This document shows, in pieces, positions 1 to 5,182 of a DNA stretch of 5,182 nucleotides. Within the stretch, counting starts at the first letter, position 1. Each line of letters starts with the position of its first letter. The position numbers and the translations under genes are program-made. Source of the DNA: Microcaldota archaeon (GTDB lineage Archaea > Micrarchaeota > Micrarchaeia > Micrarchaeales > Micrarchaeaceae); contig JASHUQ010000065.1 of NCBI GenBank assembly GCA_030039935.1, positions 1 to 5,182 on the forward strand, written 5' to 3'. The notes beneath the pieces are model-generated. The model searched no databases. It had not been told where the DNA came from and saw only the letters and a list, made by a program, of their open reading frames with translations.

Positions 1-326
1 ATCGAAACAATCAGTATGAGAGCAGGACTAAGGTCGAAGTTTATTATGGTGTCGTAGCCTTTTAGTGCCGAGAGCATCTTTAGTGCCGAGCGCGTGATGG
101 GGATTCTGTCCAGTGAAACCGGAGCGATTATCGGCTTATAATAGACTATGCTTCCATTGACCAGGTTTTCCGCGTCTTTGTCAGTCAGCCTGTTCGATAT
201 CCTTGACCTGTAGGAAAAAACGGTTATGTCATAGCCCTTGAGCCTTCTCGATAAGTCAATAATATACTTCTCGGCGCCCCCATAATACCTTATGTCTGAG
301 CCAGTTATTATCGCAATCCTCTTCAT
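1..326 (-). CDS. GT4-type glycosyltransferase, N-terminal part (cut by left edge)
   Basis: Reading the minus strand from ATG at 326 gives 108 codons with no stop, continuing past the left edge. The protein starts MKRIAIITGSDIRYYGGAEK, then a helix with IIDLSRRLKGYDITVFSYRS. A beta strand, a glycine-rich turn ending in GGAE (residues 16-19), an amphipathic helix and a second strand form the classic start of the N-terminal Rossmann domain of GT-B glycosyltransferases (Glyco_transf_4 family). Such enzymes transfer a sugar from a nucleotide or lipid donor, usually in the cytosol, onto a growing glycan. The catalytic C-terminal domain with the EX7E motif lies outside the window, so donor and acceptor cannot be judged. 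ATG 326 is chosen because the first strand begins directly after it; the ATG at 339 is in another frame. The gene is divergent from the other glycosylation genes. Residues about 82-91 contain SALK twice, from a 12-bp direct repeat. Confidence 0.85.
   Translation of the reverse strand, partial: MKRIAIITGSDIRYYGGAEKYIIDLSRRLKGYDITVFSYRSRISNRLTDKDAENLVNGSIVYYKPIIAPVSLDRIPITRSALKMLSALKGYDTIINFDLSPALILIVS
61..90. repeat. 12-bp direct repeat, 18-bp period, inside the partial GT4 gene
   Basis: TTTAGTGCCGAG occurs at 61-72 and again, identical, at 79-90. The 18-bp offset keeps the reading frame, and on the minus strand it encodes SALK-ML-SALK. It is probably a small in-frame duplication within a surface helix, with no obvious function. 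Confidence 0.5.
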
Positions 327-365
327 CAGATCTTCCCATGTTTATAGTTTGTAACGCTGCATAGG

Positions 366-374
366 ATTAATAAG
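366..374. promoter_or_regulatory. Possible shared TATA element between divergent genes
   Basis: The 79-bp spacer between the two divergent glycosyltransferase genes contains ATTAATAAG. Its core ATTAAT (366-371) is a palindrome and could bind TBP in either direction. Its centre is about 36 bases upstream of GTG 406 and about 43 bases upstream of ATG 326, giving short leaders of roughly 10 and 17 bases if transcription starts 26-27 bases downstream. Competing AT-rich elements are TTTAAAAT at 387-394 (plus strand; too close to GTG 406 for a leaderless start) and CTATAAAC at 347-340 (minus strand; about 20 bases from ATG 326). The spacer must hold at least one promoter for each direction. Which element serves which gene is a guess from spacing. 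Confidence 0.35.
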
Positions 375-405
375 TTTTTTACCTCATTTAAAATGCGGTA
401 ATTCT

Positions 406-1422
406 GTGCTTTCTATCCTCATATTCTCTAGGAACGAGCCTGGCAGGGTGAAAACGCTTGTCGATGACCTGATTGGAATAGCGGACGAGATAGTAGTAAT
501 AGACAGCAGTGACGGTGAGGACAGGAAAAGAACAGAATCAATTAATGGCGGAAAAGTAAAGGTCTACCACACTGTGCCAACTGGCTTTCCGGACATATTT
601 AGGACATATGCGTTCAAGAAGTGCACAAATGAATGGATATTCTACATAGACACTGATGAAAAGACGTCAGATGAGCTAAAAAGCGGTATAAGAAAACTTA
701 TATCAAACACGAGCGCCAGCGGGTTTCTGATAAACAGGGTGAACTACTACATAGCAAGAAACGGTGGCATAAAAAAATATGGATCATCGGACTACCAGCT
801 TAGGCTTTTCAAGAGGTCAAAAGCGGCAAGCACAGGATATCCACATGAATTTGTAAAGATAAACGGAAATGTAGAAACCATAAACAAACGCATGCTGATT
901 GAGCATATACATGGAGATGTGGACTGGCACAGGAATCTAATGCTTACAAGGGAGATACCTAGGGCTAAATACATGAATAGGCTGTCATACAAAGATGTAG
1001 GCGAACTATTCTCAAAGAGACCGGCGTCAAAGCTGTTGGCTTTCTTTGTGAAAAGGCACAACCCACATGCTGAAATTAGCCCTTTCTACTACAAAGCGCT
1101 ACTAATCGGGAAGATAGTCAACAGGATAGGCATGTATGCAAAAGATCATGAGCCAATCAACATGGCAGAGCTGTATTACACATATAAGTATGAAATGCTG
1201 GGAATCAATGAGTTCTTCAAAGAAGACGAAAACGACAGAAAGTTGCAGTTCGACATATGCGAAGAGATGAGGAAGGCGGGAGGGCCAACAAAATATCTCA
1301 GTTTTGACAAGGAAAGTGTAATAAAAGCGCTTAACAAAAGAAAGCTGAAGGAAAAAGGGATCCCTCTGATGGTCTCGTTGTTCATTGAAAAGTTTAATGC
1401 AAACAAAAACAAGGGTAAATGA
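406..1422 (+). CDS. Glycosyltransferase family 2 (GT-A fold)
   Basis: A 338-residue cytosolic glycosyltransferase that likely moves a sugar from a nucleotide donor to a lipid-linked or protein-linked glycan. The N-terminus LSILIFSRNEPGRV is the first strand and loop of GT2 enzymes, and ADEIVVIDSSDGE (26-38) is the second strand with its acidic loop. FYIDTDE carries the metal-binding DXD equivalent at D82-T-D84, followed by E85. R133 in YQLRLFKR and H147-E148 in TGYPHE match the conserved R...HE region of the WaaE/KdtX-like subgroup of GT2. The domain spans about residues 1-185; the rest is a basic, mostly helical tail with no convincing membrane segment. GTG 406 is the first usual start codon before the first strand and has no ribosome binding site, so a leaderless or short-leader mRNA is likely. 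The 3' end overlaps the next gene. Sugar specificity cannot be read from the sequence. Confidence 0.9.
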   Translation: MLSILIFSRNEPGRVKTLVDDLIGIADEIVVIDSSDGEDRKRTESINGGKVKVYHTVPTGFPDIFRTYAFKKCTNEWIFYIDTDEKTSDELKSGIRKLISNTSASGFLINRVNYYIARNGGIKKYGSSDYQLRLFKRSKAASTGYPHEFVKINGNVETINKRMLIEHIHGDVDWHRNLMLTREIPRAKYMNRLSYKDVGELFSKRPASKLLAFFVKRHNPHAEISPFYYKALLIGKIVNRIGMYAKDHEPINMAELYYTYKYEMLGINEFFKEDENDRKLQFDICEEMRKAGGPTKYLSFDKESVIKALNKRKLKEKGIPLMVSLFIEKFNANKNKGK

Positions 1423-2560
1423 ATTGAAAGCGTACTTCATAACTCCAATAGATATAGAATACTCATATACCGCGACAGAATGGCTCGTATATGAATACGC
1501 AAAATTCCTTAAAGACAACGGAATAGACGCCAGTATACTTGTAACCAAAACAAAAAAGCTGAAAAAAGTCGCAAACTACAAAAAAATTATGGAGAGGTAT
1601 CGCAACATTCCAAAAAAGACAGTGAAAAGCAGCGACAAAACAATGTTCAGGGGCGCCCGCCTCATCACCTACAAAGCGCTCCCTAAAGATGGGATAATAT
1701 ATTTTCCGTACAGCCTCCATACATATCTAATGAATATCTTAACAAAGCCCAATGGCCAGAAATACGTGATAGGATCTCACATAATGCAGATCAAGAATGG
1801 AAAAATGATAGGTGGAAACCACGAAATCTACGAAAAATTGCTCGATATTCTTGTAAAATCTGTCATTGCCGCGAAAAAAGGCAATGTGTATTTCCATGTG
1901 GTAAACAGCGAACAGACGAAATACCTTGTGAAAATGGGCGTTGACAGGAAAAACATATTCTATGTTCCGGTTATGGCTGACATCAAATACCTAAGTATGG
2001 CGCACAACAAAACAAAAACCCTCAGGATCGTGCACATAGGAGGATTGGTAAAAGAATCCAGCATCATAGCTGAGATAATAAAAGAGCTTGTAAGATTGGA
2101 CAGGTTAAACGAGTTTGAGTTTTATTTTGTCGGGTCTCCGCAGCCAGATGAGCTTGTTGCGCTAGGAAACAGGTACAAAAATATCCATATACTTGGAAAA
2201 GTAGACGAGAAGAGAAAGCTAAAGGCACTGCAAAATGCAGACGTGCTCATAGTTCCTGCGTATGAAACATTCTCAAAGGCAATCCTTGAAGGGTTTTCAT
2301 CTGGCCTCTACGTTATTACAAGCACAAAGAACGACGCAGCATTCGATTTCAGGAATGCGGGAGCAAAACTCGACATAGTAAAGACCGGCTCTGCAATGGA
2401 ATATGTGCCGTTGCTCCTCAAACTTTCCTCAATCAAAAAGGGCGGCAAAGAGATAAATCCACACAAGAAATCCAATAGAGATGTAGTTGTAGAAAGATTT
2501 GATGCACCTGTTGTATTGCCAGATATACTAAAAATGTTCAAAACTATTGATGATGAGTGA
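1397..2560 (+). CDS. GT4-type glycosyltransferase (group 1, GT-B fold)
   Basis: A two-domain GT-B enzyme of about 387 residues, close to the usual family length. The N-terminal Rossmann domain begins with LKAYFITPIDIEYSYTATEW. The C-terminal donor-binding domain begins near residue 209 with RIVHIGGLVKE (G215-G216), continues through FYFVGS and NIHILGKV, and reaches ADVLIVPAYETFSKAILEG, where E290 and E298 form the EX7E motif that contacts the donor nucleotide sugar. The G-x-L-x-x-x-KG stretch usual after the first strand is degenerate (GGLVKESS), so the family assignment is sure but the substrate is unknown. No membrane segment is visible. Three starts are possible: TTG 1385, ATG 1397 and TTG 1424. 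ATG 1397 is listed as the conventional choice and overlaps the upstream gene by 26 bp. TTG 1424 would begin exactly at the first strand (MKAYFITP) just after the upstream stop. The 3' end overlaps the following methyltransferase. Confidence 0.87.
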   Translation: MQTKTRVNELKAYFITPIDIEYSYTATEWLVYEYAKFLKDNGIDASILVTKTKKLKKVANYKKIMERYRNIPKKTVKSSDKTMFRGARLITYKALPKDGIIYFPYSLHTYLMNILTKPNGQKYVIGSHIMQIKNGKMIGGNHEIYEKLLDILVKSVIAAKKGNVYFHVVNSEQTKYLVKMGVDRKNIFYVPVMADIKYLSMAHNKTKTLRIVHIGGLVKESSIIAEIIKELVRLDRLNEFEFYFVGSPQPDELVALGNRYKNIHILGKVDEKRKLKALQNADVLIVPAYETFSKAILEGFSSGLYVITSTKNDAAFDFRNAGAKLDIVKTGSAMEYVPLLLKLSSIKKGGKEINPHKKSNRDVVVERFDAPVVLPDILKMFKTIDDE

Positions 2561-3323
2561 AATGGAGGAGAAACCAAAGTACAGGTACAAGGCGCTGCAC
2601 GACCTGAACCCATCACTTTATGACAAGGCATGGAACCTCAGCATGGCGTTCGACAACATGGTATTCTGCATGAAGAATATCGGCTCCATCTCATCTCCAA
2701 CCAGGTTCACAAATAGCAGCATTAAGAAGGAATATTTTGACATAAGGAAAAAACTGGATTCGCTTCTCGAAGAAAACCAGAATAGCGAGCACAGCAGGGC
2801 TACTGTCGTATCTGACATGGCAGGCCTTATAGAATACTCAGTTGTTAGGGCTTCTAAGCCTGACATCGTTGTAGAGACTGGTGTTGCGAATGGATATTCA
2901 ACTGCGGTAATTCTCAGCGCGCTTGAAAAAAACACGAATGGGAAGCTGGTATCAGTAGAAATCAGCAAAAATGTGGGAAGGTTGGTTGACATGCTCTGCA
3001 TTGGAAAGGAAAGATGGGAGCTGGTTGTGGGAAAACCCAGGGAGAACCTCGTACAAGCACTTGATAGGGAAAAACGGATAGACATTTTCATACATGACAG
3101 TGATCATTCCTATGAAAACATGAAGTTCGAGTTCCAAGAAGCGTACAAAAGAATAAGGGATGGCGGATTCCTAATGAGCGATGACATATTCTGGAACAAA
3201 AAAAGCGCGTTCGTTGATTTTTCAAGGGCAATAGGCGCAAAACCTTCGATATTTCCAAGCAGCAATAAATCCTTCGGAATAATAAAGATCAACAAGAAGC
3301 AAAATGGAAACGAAACTCTTTAA
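2550..3323 (+). CDS. Class I SAM methyltransferase, Methyltransf_24/CmcI-like
   Basis: A 257-residue predicted S-adenosylmethionine-dependent O-methyltransferase. After an N-terminal helical region of about 95 residues, the Rossmann fold begins at IVVETGVANGYST, with motif I at E109-T118 binding SAM. KLVSVEIS is strand 2 with its acidic end, IDIFIHDSDHSYENM (about 177-191) is the characteristic acidic-histidine motif of the Methyltransf_24 group, and DGGFLMSDDI (204-213) closes the core. Relatives such as CmcI and TylF/MycE-type enzymes bind a divalent metal through such Asp residues and often methylate sugar hydroxyls; D183, D185, D211 and D212 are candidates here by analogy. Placement behind two glycosyltransferases suggests a sugar substrate, which is inference. 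The start region is TTG-ATG-ATG with another ATG at 2562. ATG 2550 is chosen, giving an 11-bp overlap with the upstream gene and probable translational coupling. No clear ribosome binding site is seen. Confidence 0.87.
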   Translation: MMSEMEEKPKYRYKALHDLNPSLYDKAWNLSMAFDNMVFCMKNIGSISSPTRFTNSSIKKEYFDIRKKLDSLLEENQNSEHSRATVVSDMAGLIEYSVVRASKPDIVVETGVANGYSTAVILSALEKNTNGKLVSVEISKNVGRLVDMLCIGKERWELVVGKPRENLVQALDREKRIDIFIHDSDHSYENMKFEFQEAYKRIRDGGFLMSDDIFWNKKSAFVDFSRAIGAKPSIFPSSNKSFGIIKINKKQNGNETL

Positions 3324-3326
3324 ATA
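3316..3326 (+). promoter_or_regulatory. TATA-type promoter for the second methyltransferase
   Basis: CTCTTTAAATA lies at the end of the upstream gene and includes its TAA stop (3321-3323). The TATA core TTTAAATA (3319-3326) is preceded by CGAAAC, a plausible BRE. Its centre lies 33 bases upstream of ATG 3356, predicting transcription from about 3349 and a leader of only a few bases. The same 11 bases recur at 4154-4164 upstream of the next gene. Confidence 0.6.
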
Positions 3327-3355
3327 CAAAAAGATCATTATAACTGGTAAATGGA

Positions 3356-4120
3356 ATGGCGAACAGGATAATAGTAAAGTGCACGGCAAGTGTTGCAGTG
3401 GATTCACAGGACCACAAGACCCCACTAGGAGCTAGGAGGGACAACTCGACAAACCCGCTTTTCAACGGCAAGCTATACAACCTGTATGCTGACAACGAGA
3501 TAAAGGTGCTTGATCTCGGATGCTCTGGAGGCGCGTTTGTGAAGGAGCTCATAGACGATGGACATGTTGCTGTAGGAATAGAAGGAAGCGACTATTCAAA
3601 AAAAATGAGGAGGGCGGCATGGCGCGACATACCAGAATATCTTTTCACTTGCGACATAACGAAGCCGTTCACAGTCTATGACAAAGGTAAGCAGATGAAG
3701 TTCGATGTTGTCACCTCATGGGAACTCATGGAGCACATAAAAGAAATAGACATACCAAAGGTCATAAGAAATGTTGAAAGGCACCTTAAACCGAACGGAA
3801 TGTGGATAATGAGCATTGCGAACGGGCCATCTGTCATAAACGGGATAGATCTGCATGTAACTAAGAAACCTAAAGAATGGTGGAAAGAAATGTTCCTGAA
3901 ATACGGGTTCAAGCCATCTGATGCGCATCTAAGATATTTCAACAAGCAGTTCATTAGGGGAACAGGAGAAAGGCCGGAAAGCTTCCATCTTGTTGTGTCA
4001 AAGAACCCTGACAAACTGCCAAGGATTCCAAAGAGAGGCGGCAGGGACAAGGTTTGGGAATGGTGGCTTACAACTACAGCACAGAGAAGGCTGAAGAAAA
4101 TAATAATAGGTATGAATTAG
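3356..4120 (+). CDS. Class I SAM methyltransferase, Methyltransf_11/23 type
   Basis: A 254-residue predicted SAM-dependent methyltransferase of a different subfamily from its upstream neighbour. IKVLDLGCSGGAF is textbook motif I (D53, G55, G58, G59) for SAM binding. VGIEGSDYS supplies the acidic strand-2 residue that holds the SAM ribose (E76). FDVVTSWELMEHI is the conserved post-II region, close to the FDVVxxxxVxEHV pattern of Methyltransf_23/11 proteins, and RHLKPNGMWIMSIAN is motif III. The C-terminus (WEWWLTTTAQRRLKKII) is aromatic then basic, and might lie against a membrane surface. The substrate cannot be read from sequence; the locus suggests a glycan or glycolipid. ATG 3356 is chosen because the nearby ATG at 3351 is out of frame and stops after six codons. 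A TATA-like element 33 bases upstream and no ribosome binding site indicate a nearly leaderless transcript separate from, or additional to, the upstream unit. Confidence 0.87.
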   Translation: MANRIIVKCTASVAVDSQDHKTPLGARRDNSTNPLFNGKLYNLYADNEIKVLDLGCSGGAFVKELIDDGHVAVGIEGSDYSKKMRRAAWRDIPEYLFTCDITKPFTVYDKGKQMKFDVVTSWELMEHIKEIDIPKVIRNVERHLKPNGMWIMSIANGPSVINGIDLHVTKKPKEWWKEMFLKYGFKPSDAHLRYFNKQFIRGTGERPESFHLVVSKNPDKLPRIPKRGGRDKVWEWWLTTTAQRRLKKIIIGMN

Positions 4121-4153
4121 CGGTTGGCTGGATGCACAAAACCGCTAGCAAAG

Positions 4154-4164
4154 CTCTTTAAATA
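4154..4164 (+). promoter_or_regulatory. TATA-type promoter for the membrane protein gene
   Basis: CTCTTTAAATA, identical to 3316-3326, stands before the membrane protein gene. The centre of TTTAAATA (4157-4164) is about 29 bases upstream of ATG 4190, the spacing expected for a leaderless archaeal transcript beginning at or just before that ATG. The preceding GCAAAG could serve as BRE. If the gene really began at TTG 4124, this element would be inside coding sequence. Confidence 0.55.
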
Positions 4165-4189
4165 TGTAATGACAATTGCTTCTGTTTAC

Positions 4190-5083
4190 ATGGGATACAA
4201 AGCGATAGCTCAACTTGCAATCATAGCGATAATAATCATATTGATAATAGTTGTAGTGGCTGGTTTCCTGATCCTTTCTAATATAAAGCTAGGCCAGAGC
4301 TCTCCATCAACCACATATCCAACAAACCTTAGCATATCAGGCAATGTCTCAGCTCAGCTTCCTGTAGGGAAAATGCTTGCATCATCTCAGGTAACAAACC
4401 TGATAACAGCACAGCTCAACTCGGAATCCCAATTCAATATTACCTATTCTGGAAACGCATCAATTTCCGGATATAGGATACCCTTGGGAGGTTTATCAAT
4501 ATCTGTTCCTATAAGCGTGACATACGAGAAATATGGCAATTCAAGCAGGCTCAACTTTGTTGCAATGCCCCCTATTGTAGGCAACATACACTATGATGTT
4601 ATAGAAAAGAACAGCACAGCATCGTACTACTGCACGAGCAACCTTGGAGCCCTTGATGGAACTTCTTCTGGACAGTCCAATTACACATGCACAGAATCAA
4701 ATAGCACAATATTATCTGGAATATCGGGAATAACATCGCTCTCCGGAGTTGTGGGAGCGCCATCACTTCTAGGAAACTACATAACCTTCAATGTCATAGA
4801 TTATAGGTCGTATAAGGGATTGGGCTGTGTCTTCATATATGGAAATGGAAGCTCTCCACTAAACAGCAGCTTCCTTGGCGGCAACGTCCTTCTAGACTAC
4901 AATGTGAGCTCATGCTTATCTGGATCCAGCTACATTCCATTGAATATAACTGGTGATATATCAGTTGCAAATGCGATAAACAGCACGCAGACAACAAGGG
5001 TAATAGTGAGCCTCGACGAGGTTTCCATAGGAATGCCGGTTTCTCTATCAGAGGTCACAACTCTTCCTGGAAACGTTGTATAA
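4190..5083 (+). CDS. Single-pass membrane protein with sequon-rich outer domain, unknown function
   Basis: I do not recognise this family. From ATG 4190 the protein has 297 residues: MGYKAIAQ, a very hydrophobic helix rich in Ile/Val/Leu (about 5-30), then about 265 residues rich in Ser, Thr, Asn and Gly with many short beta-like stretches and no second membrane segment. One helix at the N-terminus with a lysine before it predicts N-inside, C-outside topology as a signal anchor. The outer domain has 13 N-X-S/T sequons (first N46, last N264), more than half of its asparagines, and four cysteines (C148, C167, C213, C242) that could form two disulfides. This fits an exported, probably N-glycosylated cell-surface protein. 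The helix also resembles a type IV pilin-like N-terminus, but the usual cleavage context is not clear. The frame is open back to TTG 4124, adding 22 residues; ATG 4190 is preferred because a TATA-like element sits at leaderless spacing before it. Confidence 0.8.
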   Translation: MGYKAIAQLAIIAIIIILIIVVVAGFLILSNIKLGQSSPSTTYPTNLSISGNVSAQLPVGKMLASSQVTNLITAQLNSESQFNITYSGNASISGYRIPLGGLSISVPISVTYEKYGNSSRLNFVAMPPIVGNIHYDVIEKNSTASYYCTSNLGALDGTSSGQSNYTCTESNSTILSGISGITSLSGVVGAPSLLGNYITFNVIDYRSYKGLGCVFIYGNGSSPLNSSFLGGNVLLDYNVSSCLSGSSYIPLNITGDISVANAINSTQTTRVIVSLDEVSIGMPVSLSEVTTLPGNVV

Positions 5084-5100
5084 AGGGCATTTGCAAAAGC

Positions 5101-5113
5101 AGAGAAAATCTCT
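5101..5113 (+). terminator. Small inverted repeat after the membrane protein gene, possible weak terminator
   Basis: AGAGA-AAA-TCTCT forms a perfect 5-bp stem with a 3-base loop 18 bases after the stop codon, followed by TTAATT. The stem is short and AT-rich and the following T run is poor, so the terminator reading is weak. The right arm overlaps CTCTTTAA (5110-5117), the start of the sequence shared with the two promoters at 3316 and 4154, so it could be part of a control site instead. Confidence 0.25.
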
Positions 5114-5135
5114 TTAATTCTGAAAAAATTGCCAA

Positions 5136-5145
5136 TATATAAATA
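5136..5145 (+). promoter_or_regulatory. TATA-type promoter for a gene at the right edge
   Basis: TATATAAATA is the best TATA match in the window, in an AT-rich 99-bp spacer with no reading frame of its own. Transcription would start near 5167. The first usable starts downstream are two ATG codons in a row at 5177 and 5180, the last bases of the window, so a plus-strand gene with a leader of about 10 bases may begin there. The gene cannot be identified. Confidence 0.5.
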
Positions 5146-5182
5146 TCTGGAAATATGCTATATATCTAGTGTTTATATGATG

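Noticed and set aside
387..394. TTTAAAAT as the promoter of the GT2 gene
   Set aside because: Its centre is only about 15 bases before GTG 406, so transcription would begin inside the coding region and lose the first strand of the enzyme. It would work only if the true start were further downstream, which the protein motifs argue against.
1102..1548. 148-codon open frame on the minus strand across the GT2/GT4 junction
   Set aside because: It is antisense to two well-supported enzyme genes, its protein shows no recognisable domain, and its composition is what the complement of these genes gives.
2618..3091. 157-codon open frame on the minus strand inside the first methyltransferase gene
   Set aside because: It lies antisense to a gene with clear methyltransferase motifs, and its Ser/Phe-rich product has no domain of its own.
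3351..3371. Tiny frame beginning at ATG 3351, just before the second methyltransferase
   Set aside because: It has six codons and a stop, overlaps the true start, and shows nothing to suggest a regulatory leader peptide.
3676..4050. 124-codon open frame on the minus strand inside the second methyltransferase gene
   Set aside because: It is antisense to conserved methyltransferase sequence, with no promoter or start context; a shadow frame.
4190..4280. Type IV pilin or archaellin identity for the membrane protein
   Set aside because: The lysine plus hydrophobic helix is suggestive, but there is no clear K/R-G cleavage site, no conserved acidic residue after it, and the protein is longer than a typical pilin. 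Kept only as a possibility.
1..5182. CRISPR array, transposable element, tRNA or rRNA gene
   Set aside because: No regularly spaced repeats, transposase-like frames with terminal inverted repeats, cloverleaf sequence or rRNA-like stretch was seen on either strand by reading.

Overview
The window looks like archaeal chromosome. Arginine is mostly AGA/AGG and isoleucine often ATA. The spacers hold TATA-type promoter elements (TTTAAATA, TATATAAATA), no bacterial -35/-10 pairs are visible, and strong Shine-Dalgarno sequences are absent, which suggests leaderless or short-leader transcripts. The moderate GC, short cytosolic glycosyltransferases and serine/asparagine-rich surface protein would suit a DPANN-type archaeon (Micrarchaeota-like) or a Thermoplasmata relative. 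That placement is inference: no rRNA or other phylogenetic marker is present.

Layout. Bases 1-326 (minus strand) hold the N-terminal third of a GT4-type glycosyltransferase that runs off the left edge. A 79-bp divergent spacer (327-405) probably carries promoters for both directions. On the plus strand follow a GT2 glycosyltransferase (406-1422), a GT4-type glycosyltransferase (about 1397-2560), a class I methyltransferase of the Methyltransf_24/CmcI-like type (about 2550-3323), a second class I methyltransferase of the Methyltransf_11/23 type (3356-4120), and a single-pass membrane protein with a large asparagine-glycosylation-sequon-rich outer domain (about 4190-5083). The last 99 bp are non-coding and contain a small inverted repeat and a strong TATA-like element for a gene that starts at or beyond the right edge.

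How the genes may work together. GT2, GT4 and the first methyltransferase overlap at their ends and look like one transcription and translation unit. The second methyltransferase and the membrane protein each have their own TATA-like element with an identical 11-bp core. The simplest reading is a surface-glycan locus: glycosyltransferases build an oligosaccharide on the cytoplasmic face, methyltransferases may cap or decorate its sugars, and the neighbouring membrane protein with 13 N-X-S/T sites may be an acceptor. The enzyme families are well supported; the shared pathway and the acceptor role are inference. No oligosaccharyltransferase, flippase or nucleotide-sugar synthesis gene is in the window. 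No tRNA, rRNA, CRISPR array, transposon or attachment site was seen.
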